Source: Dugong dugon
Lineage: Eukaryota; Chordata; Mammalia; Sirenia; Dugongidae
Direction of reading: 5' to 3'
Assembly (NCBI GenBank): GCA_030035585.1
Contig: CM057475.1
Span: forward strand, 1,249,501 to 1,313,500
Length of the DNA: 64,000 nt
This document shows, in pieces, positions 47,401-59,636 of this stretch (within the stretch, counting starts at the first letter, position 1; each line of letters opens with the position of its first letter). Made by a program: the position numbers and the translations under genes. The notes beneath the pieces are model-generated. The model searched no databases, was not told the DNA's origin, and saw nothing but the letters and a program-made list of their open reading frames with translations.

Positions 47401-48285
47401 ATAGGACCAACACTACAGGCCTGAATACACGGCATTAACAGGATACAAACCATAACCATCAACGCACAAAACCCAACAGATAAGCTAGATAACTGGGATC
47501 TCCTAAAAAACAAACACCTATGCTCTTTAAAAGACTTCACCAAAAGAGTAAAAAGAGAACCTACAGACTGGGAAAACATTTTTGGACAGTACAAGTCAGA
47601 CAAAGGTCTAATCTCCATAATCTACAAGAAAATCCAACACCTCTACAACAAAAAGACAAACAATCCTATCAAAAAATGGGCAAAGGAAATGAACAGACAC
47701 TTCACCAAGGAAGACATTCAAATGGCCAACAGACACATGAGGAAATGCTCGCAATCACTAGCCATTAGAGAAATGCAAATTAAAACCACTATGAGATACC
47801 ATCTAACCCCGGCATTACTGGCAGGAATGAAAAACACTGGAAATAACAGATGTTGGAGGGGCTGCGTGGAGATGAGAACTCTTATGCACTGCTGGTGGGA
47901 ATGCAAAATGATACAACCATTTTGGAAAATGATATGGTGCTTCCTTAGAAAGCTAGAAATAGACATACCATTCGATCCAGCAATCCCACTCCTAGGAGTA
48001 TATCCTAGAGAAATAAGAGTCGTCACTCGAATAGACATATGCACACCTATGTTCATGGCAGCATTGTTCAGAATAGCAAAACAATGGAAACAACCTAGTT
48101 GCCCATCAACAGATGAATGGATACACAAACTATGGTACATACACACAATGGAGTACTATGCAACGAGAAAGAACAACAATGAATCTGTGAACCATCTCAT
48201 AACATGGATGAAACTGGAGGGCATTATGCTGCATGAAATAAGTCAATCACAAAAGAACAAATATTGTATGAGACCTCTATTGTAA
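44460..48285 (+). pseudogene. L1-C ORF2, disabled
   Basis: Same domain order as L1-A ORF2; the RT core is well kept in the 45535-46839 frame ('[20 protein letters not shown]', '[20 protein letters not shown]', '[18 protein letters not shown]'), and the Cys-rich end reads 'CWRGCVEMRTLMHCWWEC'. Damage: TAG at 44634-44636 (Trp in L1-A), one extra A in the run at 44834-44842, TAA at 46837-46839 (Gln in L1-A), a 1-nt loss near 47295 giving TGA at 47299-47301, and a compensating extra A near 47395-47402. The terminator ends at 48285. The 46837 stop and the 47295 loss are shared with L1-E. Confidence 0.95.
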
Positions 48286-49015
48286 AAACCTATGAAAAAA
48301 TTCACATGCAAAATGTAACAATCCTTGTTGGTTATCAGGGATGGGGGGGGGATACTAAATAGGCAATAGATAAGTGGTACCTTGGGTGAGAGGTGAGATA
48401 GTACACAGTACAGGGGAAACTAACACAACCTGCACAAGGAAAGGTCATGGAGGCCCTATAGACACATCCAAACCCCCCGAGGGACTGAGTTGTTGGACGG
48501 AGGGCTCCGGGGACCATGGTCTCAGGGAACATCTAGCTCAATTGGCATGACACTACTTATAAAGATAATGCTCTACATTCTACCTTGGTGAGTAGTGTCT
48601 GGGGTCTTAAAAGCCTATGAGCGGCCATCTAAGATACTCCACTGGTCTCATCCCTTCGGGAGCAAGGGAGAATGAAGAGAACAGGATACAACGAAAAGAT
48701 TAGTCCAAAGGACTAATTGTCTACAGCTACCAAGGCCTCCACCGGACTGAGTCCAGTACAGCTAGATGGTACCCGGCTACCACCACTGACTGCTCTGACC
48801 AGGATCACAATAGAGGGTTCTGGACAGAGCTGGAGAAGGATGTAGAGCATAATTTTAACTCCCCCCCCCCAAAAAAAAGACCAGATTTACTGGCCTAAAG
48901 AATACTGGAGAAACCTCAAGAGTGTGGACCCCAGACACCCTTTCTGCTCAGAGGTGAAGTTACCTTCGAGGTTCGATGTTAAGCCTGGGAATGGACATCC
49001 CAGTAAAACTAAATG

Positions 49016-49750
49016 GGACTAACGAGGTACAGGAGTCTGGTGACAAAGGCCAGAAGGCAGAAGGGGAGTAGGAAACTGATGATAAGGAACACAAGTTGAG
49101 TAAGGACACTGTCGATGTGTTGTGAGATTGTTGATCACTGTTATAGGGCAACACTTGTAGTAACTATTAAATGGGAGGCTGTTTTGTCCTGTAAGCCTTC
49201 ATCTTGGATGAGAATGGCAGCACAATTGGAAGAGCATAGTCAATATCACTTAAACGTGTAAGTAAAAAGTTTTGAAATGGTGTTAAAAAAAAAAAAAACC
49301 AAATGAGACTAATGAGGTACAGTAGTCCAGTGACAAGGGCCAGAAGACAGAAGGGGACAAGGAAGTCCCCTGGTGATAGGGAACACAAGGTGGAGTAAGG
49401 ATATTCTTGATTTGTTGTAAGATTGTTAACCATTGTCATAGGGCAACATGTGTAGTAACTGTTAAATAAGAAACTATTTTGTTCTGTAAGCCTTCATCTT
49501 AAGTGAGAATAACAGCACAGTTGGAAGAGCGTAGTCAATGTCACTGAACTGTGTATGTAGAAATTTTTGAAACGGTGTATCTTTGGCTATCTGTATTTTC
49601 ATCAAAAAAAAAAAAAGGTTGAGAATTTAGAGGTTTAATATGTTGTGGGGTTGTTAACCAATGTCATAAAACAACATGTGTACTACTGTTTCATGAGAAA
49701 CTATTTGTTCTGTAAGCCTTCACCTGAAGTACAATAAAATATATAAAAAA
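49016..49750 (+). repeat. Repeated units in the L1-C 3'UTR
   Basis: Unit 1 (about 49016-49280), A-run, unit 2 (about 49297-49600), A-run (49604-49617), short unit 3 (about 49618-49740). The arrangement is that of L1-A, except that an A-run replaces the AAAT microsatellite. Confidence 0.85.
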
Positions 49751-49763
49751 AAAAAAAGAAAAT

Positions 49764-50233
49764 AGAATTATTAAAGGGAGTCCTTTGAACTGAGAACAAA
49801 CAACTTCAGTGCACAAGCTGAATCTAGGATGAAGGATCATACCAGCCAGATACCAATCTAGGAAATGAACTCTGAAGGGCTATGCAAAACCAAAAGAAAC
49901 ACAACAGGGAATCAGAGCAGTTAATCTGTAAATGACAACAACATCAGAACTACAAAAGAGGGAACAAACAGTGTATGTATAGAACCTTCTAATGGAGAGG
50001 AAGCAAGGTGATACCAAGTAATAGACTGCTTCAAACTTAGGAAGATAAGCGTAAATTTCACTGTAACTACAAAGAAAGTTAACATACTCATAAAGAAGAA
50101 AAACATTAATTCTCAATAAAAACAAAATGTACAATAACAAAATAAATGAAAAAAATCTACAAACAAAAGGAATTCATCACAGGACAGTAAGAGGAACGAA
50201 GAAAACGTCAGCACCACAAAAAAGCACTACAAA
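49764..50233 (+). other. L1-B ORF1 end and inter-ORF spacer, right of L1-C
   Basis: The text 'agaattattaaagggagtcc' continues ORF1 exactly where L1-C broke it. The spacer keeps the ATG that opens the small frame in L1-C ('atggagaggaa' near 49995), but a 1-nt loss and a stop soon follow, so no frame survives here. Confidence 0.75.
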
Positions 50234-53200
50234 GTGACAAAGTAAACCCACACCTATGAATAATTACACTGAATGTAAATGGCCTAAATGCACCCATAAA
50301 CGGACTGAGAGTGACAGAACGAATAAGAAAACAGGATGCATCAATTTGCTGTCTACAAGAGACACATCTTAGAAATAGAGATGTGAATTTATTAAAAATC
50401 GAAGATTAGGAAAAAATATATCAAGATAACAACTACCAAAAAAAAGCAGGAGTGGCAAAACTAATCTCAAATAAAATAGACTTTAAAACAAAATCCACCA
50501 TAAAAAACAAAGAAAGATACTATATAATGATGAAGGGCATGATCCATCATGAAGAAATAGCCATAATAAATATCTACACACACAATGACAGGGCTCCAAA
50601 ATACATAATACAAACTAACAGTACTGAAAAGAGAAATTGACAGTTCCACAATAATAGTAAGAGACTTCAACACACCACTCTCAGTAAGGACAGAACAACT
50701 AAAAAGAAACTCAGCAAAGATACAGAAGACCTAAAGGGCACAGTCAGCCAACTTGACCTCATAGACATATACAGAAAACCCCATCCAACTGCTGCAAAGT
50801 ACACATTCTTTTCCAATGAACATGGAACGTTCTCCAGAATAGACCACATCTTAGGCCACAGAGCAACCCTCAACAAGATCTAAAACGTTGAGATAATACA
50901 TAATATATTCTCTGATCACAATACCATCAAGGTAGAAATTAACAACAGAAAGAGCAAGGAAAAAAATCAATTACATGGAAACTGAATAACACCCTGCTTA
51001 GAAACCACTGGGTAAAAGAAGAAATCAGAGATGGAATCAAAAAATTCCTACATTCAAATGAGAATGAAAAAACATCATACCAAAACCTTTGGTATACAGC
51101 AAAGGTAGTCCTCAGGGGACAATTTATAGGAATAGATGCACACATCAAAAAAGAAGAAAGGACAAAATCAAAACATTAACTGCATACCTCAAACAAAGAG
51201 AAAGAGAACAGCAAAAGAAAAAAAAAAAAAAGCCCACAGCCACCAGAAGAAAGGAAATAATAAAGTTCAGAGCAGAAATAAATGAAATAGAGAAAAACAA
51301 TAGAAAGTATCAACAAAACCAAAAGTAGGTTCTTTGAAAGAATCAAGAAAATCGACAAACCACTGGCCAGACTGACAAAATAAAAACAGGAGGAGGCAAA
51401 TAACCCAAACAAGTAATGAAATGGGCGACATTACAACAGACTCAACTGAAAGAAAAAGTATCATAACAGACTATTATGAAAAACTATACTCCAGAAAATT
51501 TGAAAACCTAGAGGAAATGGATAATTTTCCAGAAACACACTACCTACCCAAACTACAACAAAGTGATGTTGGATATCTGAACAGATTCATAACATGAGAA
51601 CAGATAGAAAAGGTAATAAAAAGAACTCCCAACAACAACATAAAGCCCTGGCCCAGATGGCTACACTGGAGAATTCTACAAAACATTTGGAGAAGAGCTT
51701 GTACCAGGAATTCTGAAACTATTTCAAAACATAGAAACGGAAGAGGCACTTCCGAATTCATTCTTTGAAATCAGCATAACCCTGACACCAAAACCAGGCA
51801 AAGACACCACAAAAAAAGAAAATTACGGACCAATATCTCTCATGAATATAGATGCAAAAATTCTCAATAAAATCCTAGCCAATAGAATTTAACATCATAT
51901 CAAAAAATTAATACACTACGACCAAGTAGGATTCATACCTGGTATGGAAGGATGGTTCAATGTTAGAAAATCAATCAATGTAATCCACCACATAAATAAA
52001 AGGAAACAAAAGAATCACATGATCATCTCAATTGACACAGAAAAGGCATTTGACAAAGTCCAACACCAATTCCTGATAAAAATTCTCAAAAAAATAGGTA
52101 TAGAAGGGAAATTTCTCAACATAGTAAATGACATCTATGCAAAACAAACAGCTAACATCATTCTTAAGGGAGACAGGCTGAAAACATTCCCGTTTAGAAC
52201 AGGAATAAGACAAGGATGCACTTTATCACCACTCCTATTTAAAATTGTGCTGGAAGTTCTAGCTAGAGCAATAAGGCAAGAAAAAGAAATAAAGGGCATC
52301 CAAATTGGTAATGAAGAAGTTAAACTGTCCCTGTTTGCAGATGATATGATACTATACATAGACAACCCTAAAGACTCCAGGATAAATCTACTGGAATTAA
52401 TAGAAAGATTCAGCAGAGTATCAAGATATAAGACAAACATACAAATACACCAATAAAGAGAAAGATGAAAAGGAAATCAGGAAAATATCATTTATTAATA
52501 GCCCCTAAAAAATGAAATGCTTAGGAATAAATCTAACCGGGGACATAAAAGACCTATACAAAGAAAACTACAAAACACTACTGCAAGAAACCCAAAGGGA
52601 TCCACATAAATAGAAAAATATACCATGCTCATGGATAGGTAGTGTCAACATTGTGAAAATGACAATTCTACCCAAAGCAATTTACAAATACAATGCAATC
52701 CCGATCCAAATACCAACAACATTCTTCAAAGAGATGGAAAAGCTAATCATTAACTTTATATGGAAAGGGAAGAAGCACCAAATAAGTAAAGTACTACTGA
52801 AGAAGAAGAATTAAGTAGGAAGACTCACACTACCTGATTTCAGAACCTACTATACAGCTACAGTAATCAAAACAGCCTGGTACTGGTACAATGACAGATA
52901 CCTTGTCCAATGGAACAGAATCGAGAACCCAGATGTAAATTCATCCACCTATGGTCACCTGATCTTCGACAAGGGCCCAAAGTCCATCAAATGGTGCTGG
53001 CAAAACTGATATCCATCTGCAAAAAAATGAAACAGGACCCATACCAGACACCATATACAAAATCCAATTCCAAATGGATCAAAGACCAAAATATAAAGTC
53101 AAAACTATAAAGTTCATAGAAGAAAAAATTGGACTAAAGCTACAGGCCCTAATACACAGCATTAACAGGATACAACGCATAACAATCATCACACAAACCC

Positions 53201-54012
53201 CAGAAGATAAGCTAGATTACTGGGCTCTTGTGAAAATCAAACACCTATGCTCTTCAAATGACTTCACCAAAAGAGTAAAACGAGAACCTACAGACTGGGA
53301 AAAAAATTTTTCGACAGTACAAGTCAGACAAAGGTCTAATCTCTATAATCTACAAGAAAATCCAACACCTCTACAACAAAAAGACAAATAATCCTCTTAA
53401 AAAATGGTCAAAGGAAATTAACAGACACTTCACCAAAGAAGACATTCAAGCAGCCAAAAGACACATGAGTAAATGCTCTGTTCACTAGCCATTACTGAAA
53501 TGCAAATTAAAACCATAATTAGATACCATCTCACCCCAGTATTACTGGCACGAATCAAAAACACTGGCAATAACAAATGTTGGAGAGTCTGTGGGGAGAT
53601 TTGAATTCTTATGCACTGCTGGTGGGAATGCAAAATGATACAACCACTTTGGAAAATGATATGGTGCTTCCTTAGAAACTCAGAAATAGAAATACCATAC
53701 GATCCAGCAATCCCACTCCTAGGAAAGTATCCTAGAGAAATAAGAGCCGTCACTCGAATAGACATATGCACACCCATGTTCATGGCAGCATTGTTCACAA
53801 TAGCAAAACAATGGAAACAACCTAGATACCCATCAACAGATGAATAGATAAACAAACTATGGTACATACACAGAATGGAGTACAATGCAACAATAAAGAA
53901 CAATGTTGAATCTGTGAAGCATCTCATAACATGGATGAAACTGGAGGACATTATGCTGAGTGAAATAAGTCAATCACAAAAGGACAAATACTGTATGAAA
54001 CCTCTATTGTAA
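50234..54012 (+). pseudogene. L1-B ORF2, start lost and multiply broken
   Basis: The position of the ORF2 start reads GTG (50234). Endonuclease and RT parts remain recognisable in fragments: 'TRQGC'-like text and '[18 protein letters not shown]' at 51944-52456, and a C-terminal part at 53611-53847. Many stops and indels. The terminator TAA lies at 54010-54012. It is more diverged from L1-A than L1-C is. Confidence 0.9.
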
Positions 54013-55177
54013 AAACTCATGAAAAAGTTTACACACAAAAAGTAACAATCTTTGTTGGTTATGAGGGATGGGAGGTGTAGGGGGAAAATACTAAATAGAC
54101 AATAAATCAGTGGTATCTTCGGTGAAGATTGAGACAGTACACAATACTGGCGAAACCAGCACAACTTGTACAAGACAAGGTCATGGAAGCTTCATAGACA
54201 CATCCAAATTCCCTGAGGGACTGAATTTCTGAGTGGAGGGCTGTGGGGACCATGGTCTTGGGGAACATCTAGCTCAATTGGCATAACACAGTTTTTAAAG
54301 GCAATGTTCTACATTCTACCTTGGTGAGTAGCGTCTGGGTCTTAAAAGCCTGTGAGCAGCCATCTAAGATACTCCACTGGTCTCACCCCTTTGGGAGCAA
54401 GGGAGAATGAAGAGAACAGAATACAAGGAAAAGATTAGTCCAAAGGACTAATGGACCACATCTAACAACGTCTCCACCGGACTGAGTCCAGTACAGCTAG
54501 ATGGTGCCCGGCTACCACCAGTCACTGCTTTGACTGGGATCACAACAGAGGGTTCTGGACAGAGCTGGAGAAGGATTAAGAACAAAATTCTAACACAAAA
54601 GACCAGACTTACTGGCCTGAAAGAGACTGGAGAAACCCCAGAATATGGCCCCCAGATACCCTTTTAACTCAGTGATGAAGTCACTTCCGAGGTTCACCGT
54701 TCAGCCGCGGATTGGACAGCCCTATATAACAAAACGGGACTAATGAGGCACAGCAGTCCAGGGCAAGTACTATACGGCAGAAAGGGACAGGAAAGATGGT
54801 GATAGGGGACCCAAGGTCGAGTAAGGACAGGATTGACATGTTGACATGTAGTGGGGTTGTTAACCACTGTCAAAGGGCAACAGGTGTACTGTTTAGTGAG
54901 AAACTATTTTGTTCTGGAAAACTTCATCTAAAGTGAGAATAGCAGCACAATTGGAAGAATGTAATTGATACCACTGAATTGTGCATGTAGAAATTTTTGA
55001 AATGGTGCATCTTTGGTTTGTATATTGTCACAAAAAAAATAAATTCGAGAAGGGAGAGTGTTGAGAATGCCGTGGGGTTGTTAACCAATGTCATAAATCA
55101 ATATGTGTACTGACTGTTTAATGAGAAACTATTTGTTCTGTAAACCTTCCCCTAAAGTACCATAAAAAAAAAGAAAA
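54013..55177 (+). other. L1-B 3'UTR with two repeated units
   Basis: Contains 'gtacagctagatggtgcccg', a 'ggttcaccgttcagccgcgg' segment, then one full unit (about 54735-55035) and the short terminal unit (about 55070-55160). The extra unit found in A, C and F is absent. Confidence 0.8.
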
Positions 55178-57660
55178 AAAATCATTTGATGAACAAAATT
55201 ATTTCTTTCGTATGAGGTCCCTTGTATCTATTTAGTCTTTCGCTGAACTGTGCTTTTGTTATCATCTCAGATAATCCATCGTTAAAATCTAGGCCTGACA
55301 TCCATGCTTCTATATTTTCTTTTATGAATTTTATGGTTTTATTTTTTACATTTAGTCCTCAGTACACTTCGAAATTTTTTGTTTAATGTGTGGTGTGAGA
55401 CTTGAGTCCTGATTCATTCGTCTGCATGTGTAAATCGAAGTTTCACAGTACCATTTATAGAAGAGGGTCTTCCTTTCCCCATGGAATGGACTTAGTACTT
55501 CTGTCAAAAATCAGTTGATTTTACATGTATGGGTTTATTTCTGGACTCTCAATTCTATTCCATTGGTCTGTGTGTATATTATTACACCAAATACCAGGCA
55601 ATATATATGTAAATAGCTGTATGTTTTGAAATAAAAAAAATATGAGTCCTCCTACTTTGTTCATCTTCAAAATTACATCAGCTTTCAAGAGTCCCTGCCT
55701 TTTCATATAAAAGTGAAAGTTCGTATTTCCATTCTGTAAAAAAGTTTAAATTTTGACTGTGATTGCATTGAATCTATAGATTGTTTTGTGTAATATTGAC
55801 CTAGTAACAATACTCAATCTTCTAATCCATGATTATTTAAGTCTTTACCTTTATTTATTTAAGTCTTCATTTAAGTCTTCTTTAATCTCTTTCAGCAGTG
55901 TTTTGTAATTTTCATTGTATAAGTCTTTCACACCCCAGGTTAATTTTATTCCTAGGTATTTTATTATTTTAGATGCTATTGTAAATGTAATTGTTTTCTT
56001 AGTTCTTTTTCAGATTTCTCATTGCTTGTGTATAGAACAGAAACTGATTTTTGTGTGTTAACTTTGTACCTTGCAAATTTGCTGAATTCCTCCATTATCT
56101 CTAGAAGATTTCTTGTGGATTCTCATATACAGGATCATCTTAACTGCAGACAGATAGTTTTACTTCTTCTGTTCTGATTTGGATATCTTTTATTTCTTTT
56201 TCTTGCCTTATTGCTGTCGATAGGATTTCCAATAAAATATCGAATATGGTTGGTGTGAGCAGGCATCCTTGTCTTGTTCCTGATTTCAAAGGGAAAGCTG
56301 TTATTCTTTCTCTATTGAGCATAAGGTTGGCTATTGATTTTTAATATATGTTCTTAATAATACTGAGAAACTTCCCTTTTATTCCTGTCTGGTTGAGAGT
56401 TTTTATCAAGGAAGTGTGCTAGAGTTTATCAAATACCTTTTCTATATTAGTTGGGATGATAACGTATTGTGGGTTTTTTTTGTTTGTTTTTTCTTCTTTG
56501 TTTGTTCCATTAACGAGATGTATTACATTTATTGATTTTGCAATGTTGAATCATCCTTGCATTCCCGGAATAAATCTCACTTGAACTTGGTGTATAATTC
56601 TTTTAATATGCTGATGGATTCTGTTCACTAATATTGTGTTGAGAATTTTTATATCTATATTAGTAAAATATATTGATCTGTAGTTTTTTTGTTTGTTTTG
56701 TTTTTCCTTATGGTATCTTTGGCTTTGTTCTCAGGGTAATGCTGGCTTGATAAAAAGGGTGAGAGAGCATCCCTTCTTCCTCTACATTTTGGAAGAGTGT
56801 GAAGATCAATGCCAAATTCTCCCCTAAATGTTTGGTAGAATTTTCCATTGGGCCATCTGGTCCAGGATCTTTCCTTTTTTTGGATTTAATCTCTTTACTT
56901 GTGATGAGTGTCTTAGTTATCTGGTGCTGCTATGAATCATGGCCCAGCCAATTTGACACACAACCTTAACCATCACAATGGGTTTGTTAAGATTTTCTAT
57001 TTCCTCTTCAATCAGTTAAGATAGGTTGTATGTGTTTAAGAAATTTGTCTATTTCATCTAAATTGTCAAATTTTTTGGTGTGCAGTTGTTCCTAATATCT
57101 TACTATGAATTGTTTTATTTCTGTTGAGTCAGTTGTAATGTCTCTATTTTCTTATGTTGGTTATTTGCATCTTTTCACTTTTTTCTTTGCCAGTCTAGCT
57201 AAATGTTTGCAAATTTTATTGATCTTTTCAATGAATCAGCTTCTGGTTTTGCTGAATTTCTGTATGATTTTCTATTTCATTTATTTCTGTTCTAGTTTGT
57301 GTTATTTACTTCTTTTTGGTAGCTTTAGGCTTAGTTTCCTCATTTTTCTAGTTCTTTTCACTCTGTGCTGTTTCTTTTTCCATGTGTTCAAGTTTATTGA
57401 TTTTCTTCTGAAGTGTACAGCCAGCTATTATTCACATCCAGTGATTTTTTTTCTTTCTTTTCTGGTATTACATTTTTATCTCTAGAAATTCTGTTTAATT
57501 CTTTAATTTTTTCTTTTTCTCTCCTCATATGCTCATGTTTTTATTCAATGTCTGCATACTATTTTCTCCTCAAAATCTTTCAAAATATTTTTCATCTTAT
57601 TTAGATACGATAAAGTACATATTTAGCCATTAGCTGTCTCTGACATTATTTCCTTTTGTT
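55178..57660 (-). mobile_element. Antisense L1-I, ORF2 part (right of L1-B)
   Basis: Continues the minus-strand L1 broken at 39568. Recognisable ORF2 complements include 55521-55706 (minus) and 56140-56322 (minus: '[19 protein letters not shown]'). The 5'-most part ends near 57660. Decayed; no intact frame. Confidence 0.85.
56909..56977 (-). mobile_element. Internally deleted MaLR-type LTR remnant (69 bp)
   Basis: Starts 'tgtcttagttatctggtgct' and ends 'accttaaccatcaca'. The first 24 bp match the start and 'atgaatcatggcccagccaa' matches the end of the solo LTR at 30713-31246; the roughly 450 bp between them are missing. Flanks 'atgag' (56904-56908) and 'atggg' (56978-56982) resemble a 5-bp target duplication, and the L1 text continues across. 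Confidence 0.65.
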
Positions 57661-57803
57661 TTTCCCATACTGTACAACATATGTGGCTTCAGCCACAGAG
57701 TCCTAATTTTAGTGCCTAGAAATCATCAAACATTGGTGATTTTGAATTTCTTTTATTCCTATGCTTCAATATACCACTCATAAGACAATTGCCTACAACC
57801 TAC

Positions 57804-58009
57804 CAAAACCAGCTGCCACAGAGTGCATTCTGACTTATGGAGACCTCATGTGTGTCAGAGTAGAATTACACTTCATAGAGTTTTCAAAGGCTGCTTTTTG
57901 GGAAGTATATCACCAGGCCTTTCTTTGAGACACTTCTGGGTGTACTCAAACTTCGAAACTTTCAGTTATCAGCCACGCACGTTAATCATTTGCACCACCC
58001 AGGGACTCC
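57804..58009 (-). repeat. AfroSINE, long form, antisense (first of a pair)
   Basis: Plus-strand text reads tail to head: 'cagagtagaattacacttca', 'ggaagtatatcaccaggcct', 'cagttatcagccacgcacgt', ending at 'accacccagggactcc'. Confidence 0.9.
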
Positions 58010-58216
58010 AAAACCAGTTGCTATCAAGTAGACTGAGACTAATGAAAACCCCATGTGTGTCAAAGTAGAGTAAGAACTGTGCTCCATAGGGTTTTCAATG
58101 GCTGATTTTTCGTAAGTATATCATCATACTTTTTATCTGAGGTTCTTCTAGGTGGAATCAAACTTTCAAACTTTCAGTTAGCAGCTGAGTGCATTAACTG
58201 CACCATCAAGGACTCT
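58010..58216 (-). repeat. AfroSINE, long form, antisense (second of a pair)
   Basis: Follows the previous SINE with no gap, same orientation: 'aaaaccagttgctatcaagt', 'ctgtgctccatagggttttc', 'cagttagcagctgagtgcat', 'ccatcaaggactc'. The two copies differ enough to be separate insertions or an old tandem duplication. Confidence 0.9.
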
Positions 58217-59636
58217 ACTTACAACCAAACAGGAATTTAATAAACAACTGTGGAAGAAAAGGAGGAAGGGAAGAAGGGAGAGAAGGATACTTATCTAAAT
58301 GTTAATATTATATAGCCATTCATGTTTGACTTCCTAGTAATTTCTGAAATTTAAGTTTCTGTACTATTTTTATAATTCTGAAAAACAGCAATAAAGCTAT
58401 CCACAAGAAACACTGATGTTTTGATGTCACCAGTCCTTTGGGATTGCTTATCTTAAATTGTACATACCAGACAATTAACTATAATTGTTAATCTGTTAAA
58501 TTTCTATGAGAGTATATCTCTTGAGAACATGCCTTCATGTGAGATAGTCTTACTTTCAAGATGAGATTCATGTTTGCTCTGCTAAGAGAAGTAGCTGGTG
58601 AAGATTTAAAAGCTGCTGGATGAACGTAAGGGCGTGATTTAACAAACTAGTTATTGTCTTATCTATTACTCAGAAGAAAAGAGGAAAACACACAGATTTA
58701 AGTTTCACAGAAACATTGTATATCATCCAATCTGCATAATATTTCACCATTCGTGGGGTCAGACTATCAGAAATTCGTAGATAATCTTCAAATGAATCTG
58801 TCCATTTCTCAAGAAGTACAGACTTGCAGAAAAATAAACAATGTCTAAGTCCAAAAACATGTGCCTGTCAGGTTGTAATTTTATTTGCTTTATTACTTTT
58901 GTCATTAATAATAGTAATGATTGCTTATTAAGATTATTTTATTGCCATTATGTCTGTGCTGATGTTTTCTATTTCATATTTCTGGACTGAAAAACAATTT
59001 TCAGACTCAACCACAAACTTAACTGCAAAAACTATGTATCTAAAATAATCATAATCAATGGTGATACATTTTATAATAATCATTTTAATGTACTAATAAT
59101 GAATGCACATTATATGATAGACAATGAAAAACGTGTAAGATTATATAGGTTTGGAAAAAGAAAATTGATATTAGAACATCCTGTATATCTGGATGTATAT
59201 TAAAGAGGAAAATTATATTATGAAACATGCTGCAGCATAAGATACTGTACAGTCTTTTAAATGTACCTGACATCAGACTTTTTTTATGTAGGGAACTACG
59301 GAGAAATGAATATGAATAGGTGAGGTGAAAACTAGTCAATACTAAACAGTCAAAGGAATAATGAAGACTCAATACAATAAATAATAGAGAATTACTGACT
59401 GGCATAGACAAATGATAATAGGTTAGGCTTTCAGCAATCTCATATTGTGGTGTGGTAGGCATTCTTACTATGTATATTGGGTAAGTGATAAAAAGGGTGA
59501 ATGCCTTAAAATTACAGAACATATTAATGATTAACTCAAAGCATGGTTTATTATAGGTTTAGCATAAAACTGGAAATTACATATGCTCTCAAAGTGGTCA
59601 TATTTTCCTTTTTTCTGATCATAAAAGATAAATCAC
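58217..59636. other. Unrecognised AT-rich DNA
   Basis: No gene or repeat identified. A purine-rich stretch (GGAAG/AGGAG repeats) at 58255-58290. A minus-strand open frame of 145 codons (59085-59522) is AT-rich and has no recognisable domain. Confidence 0.5.

Larger units (their letters stand above)
42126..49763 (+). mobile_element. L1-C, full-length-ended L1 lacking a 5'UTR segment, nested in L1-B
   Basis: Starts 'gagccggggcaagatggctc' and ends with AATAAA (49733-49738) and an A-run. A 15-bp target duplication flanks it: 'agaattactaaaggg' (42111-42125) and 'agaattattaaaggg' (49764-49778). It is 7.64 kb; adding the missing 848 bp gives about 8.49 kb, the length of L1-A. ORF1 has one stop; ORF2 has two stops and two or three indels. 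Confidence 0.95.
39569..55177 (+). mobile_element. L1-B, full-length L1 split by L1-C
   Basis: Starts with 'acatggcgctctaggcagaa' and ends in 'accataaaa' plus an A-run. The target duplication is 'aaaatcctttgatga' (39554-39568) versus 'aaaatcatttgatga' (55178-55192), 14 of 15 matching, and the antisense L1 reads across. Without L1-C it is about 7.95 kb. It has one diverged 5'UTR monomer, no three-unit 3'UTR, and many stops and indels, so it is older than A and C. L1-C sits in it near the end of ORF1. Confidence 0.93.
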
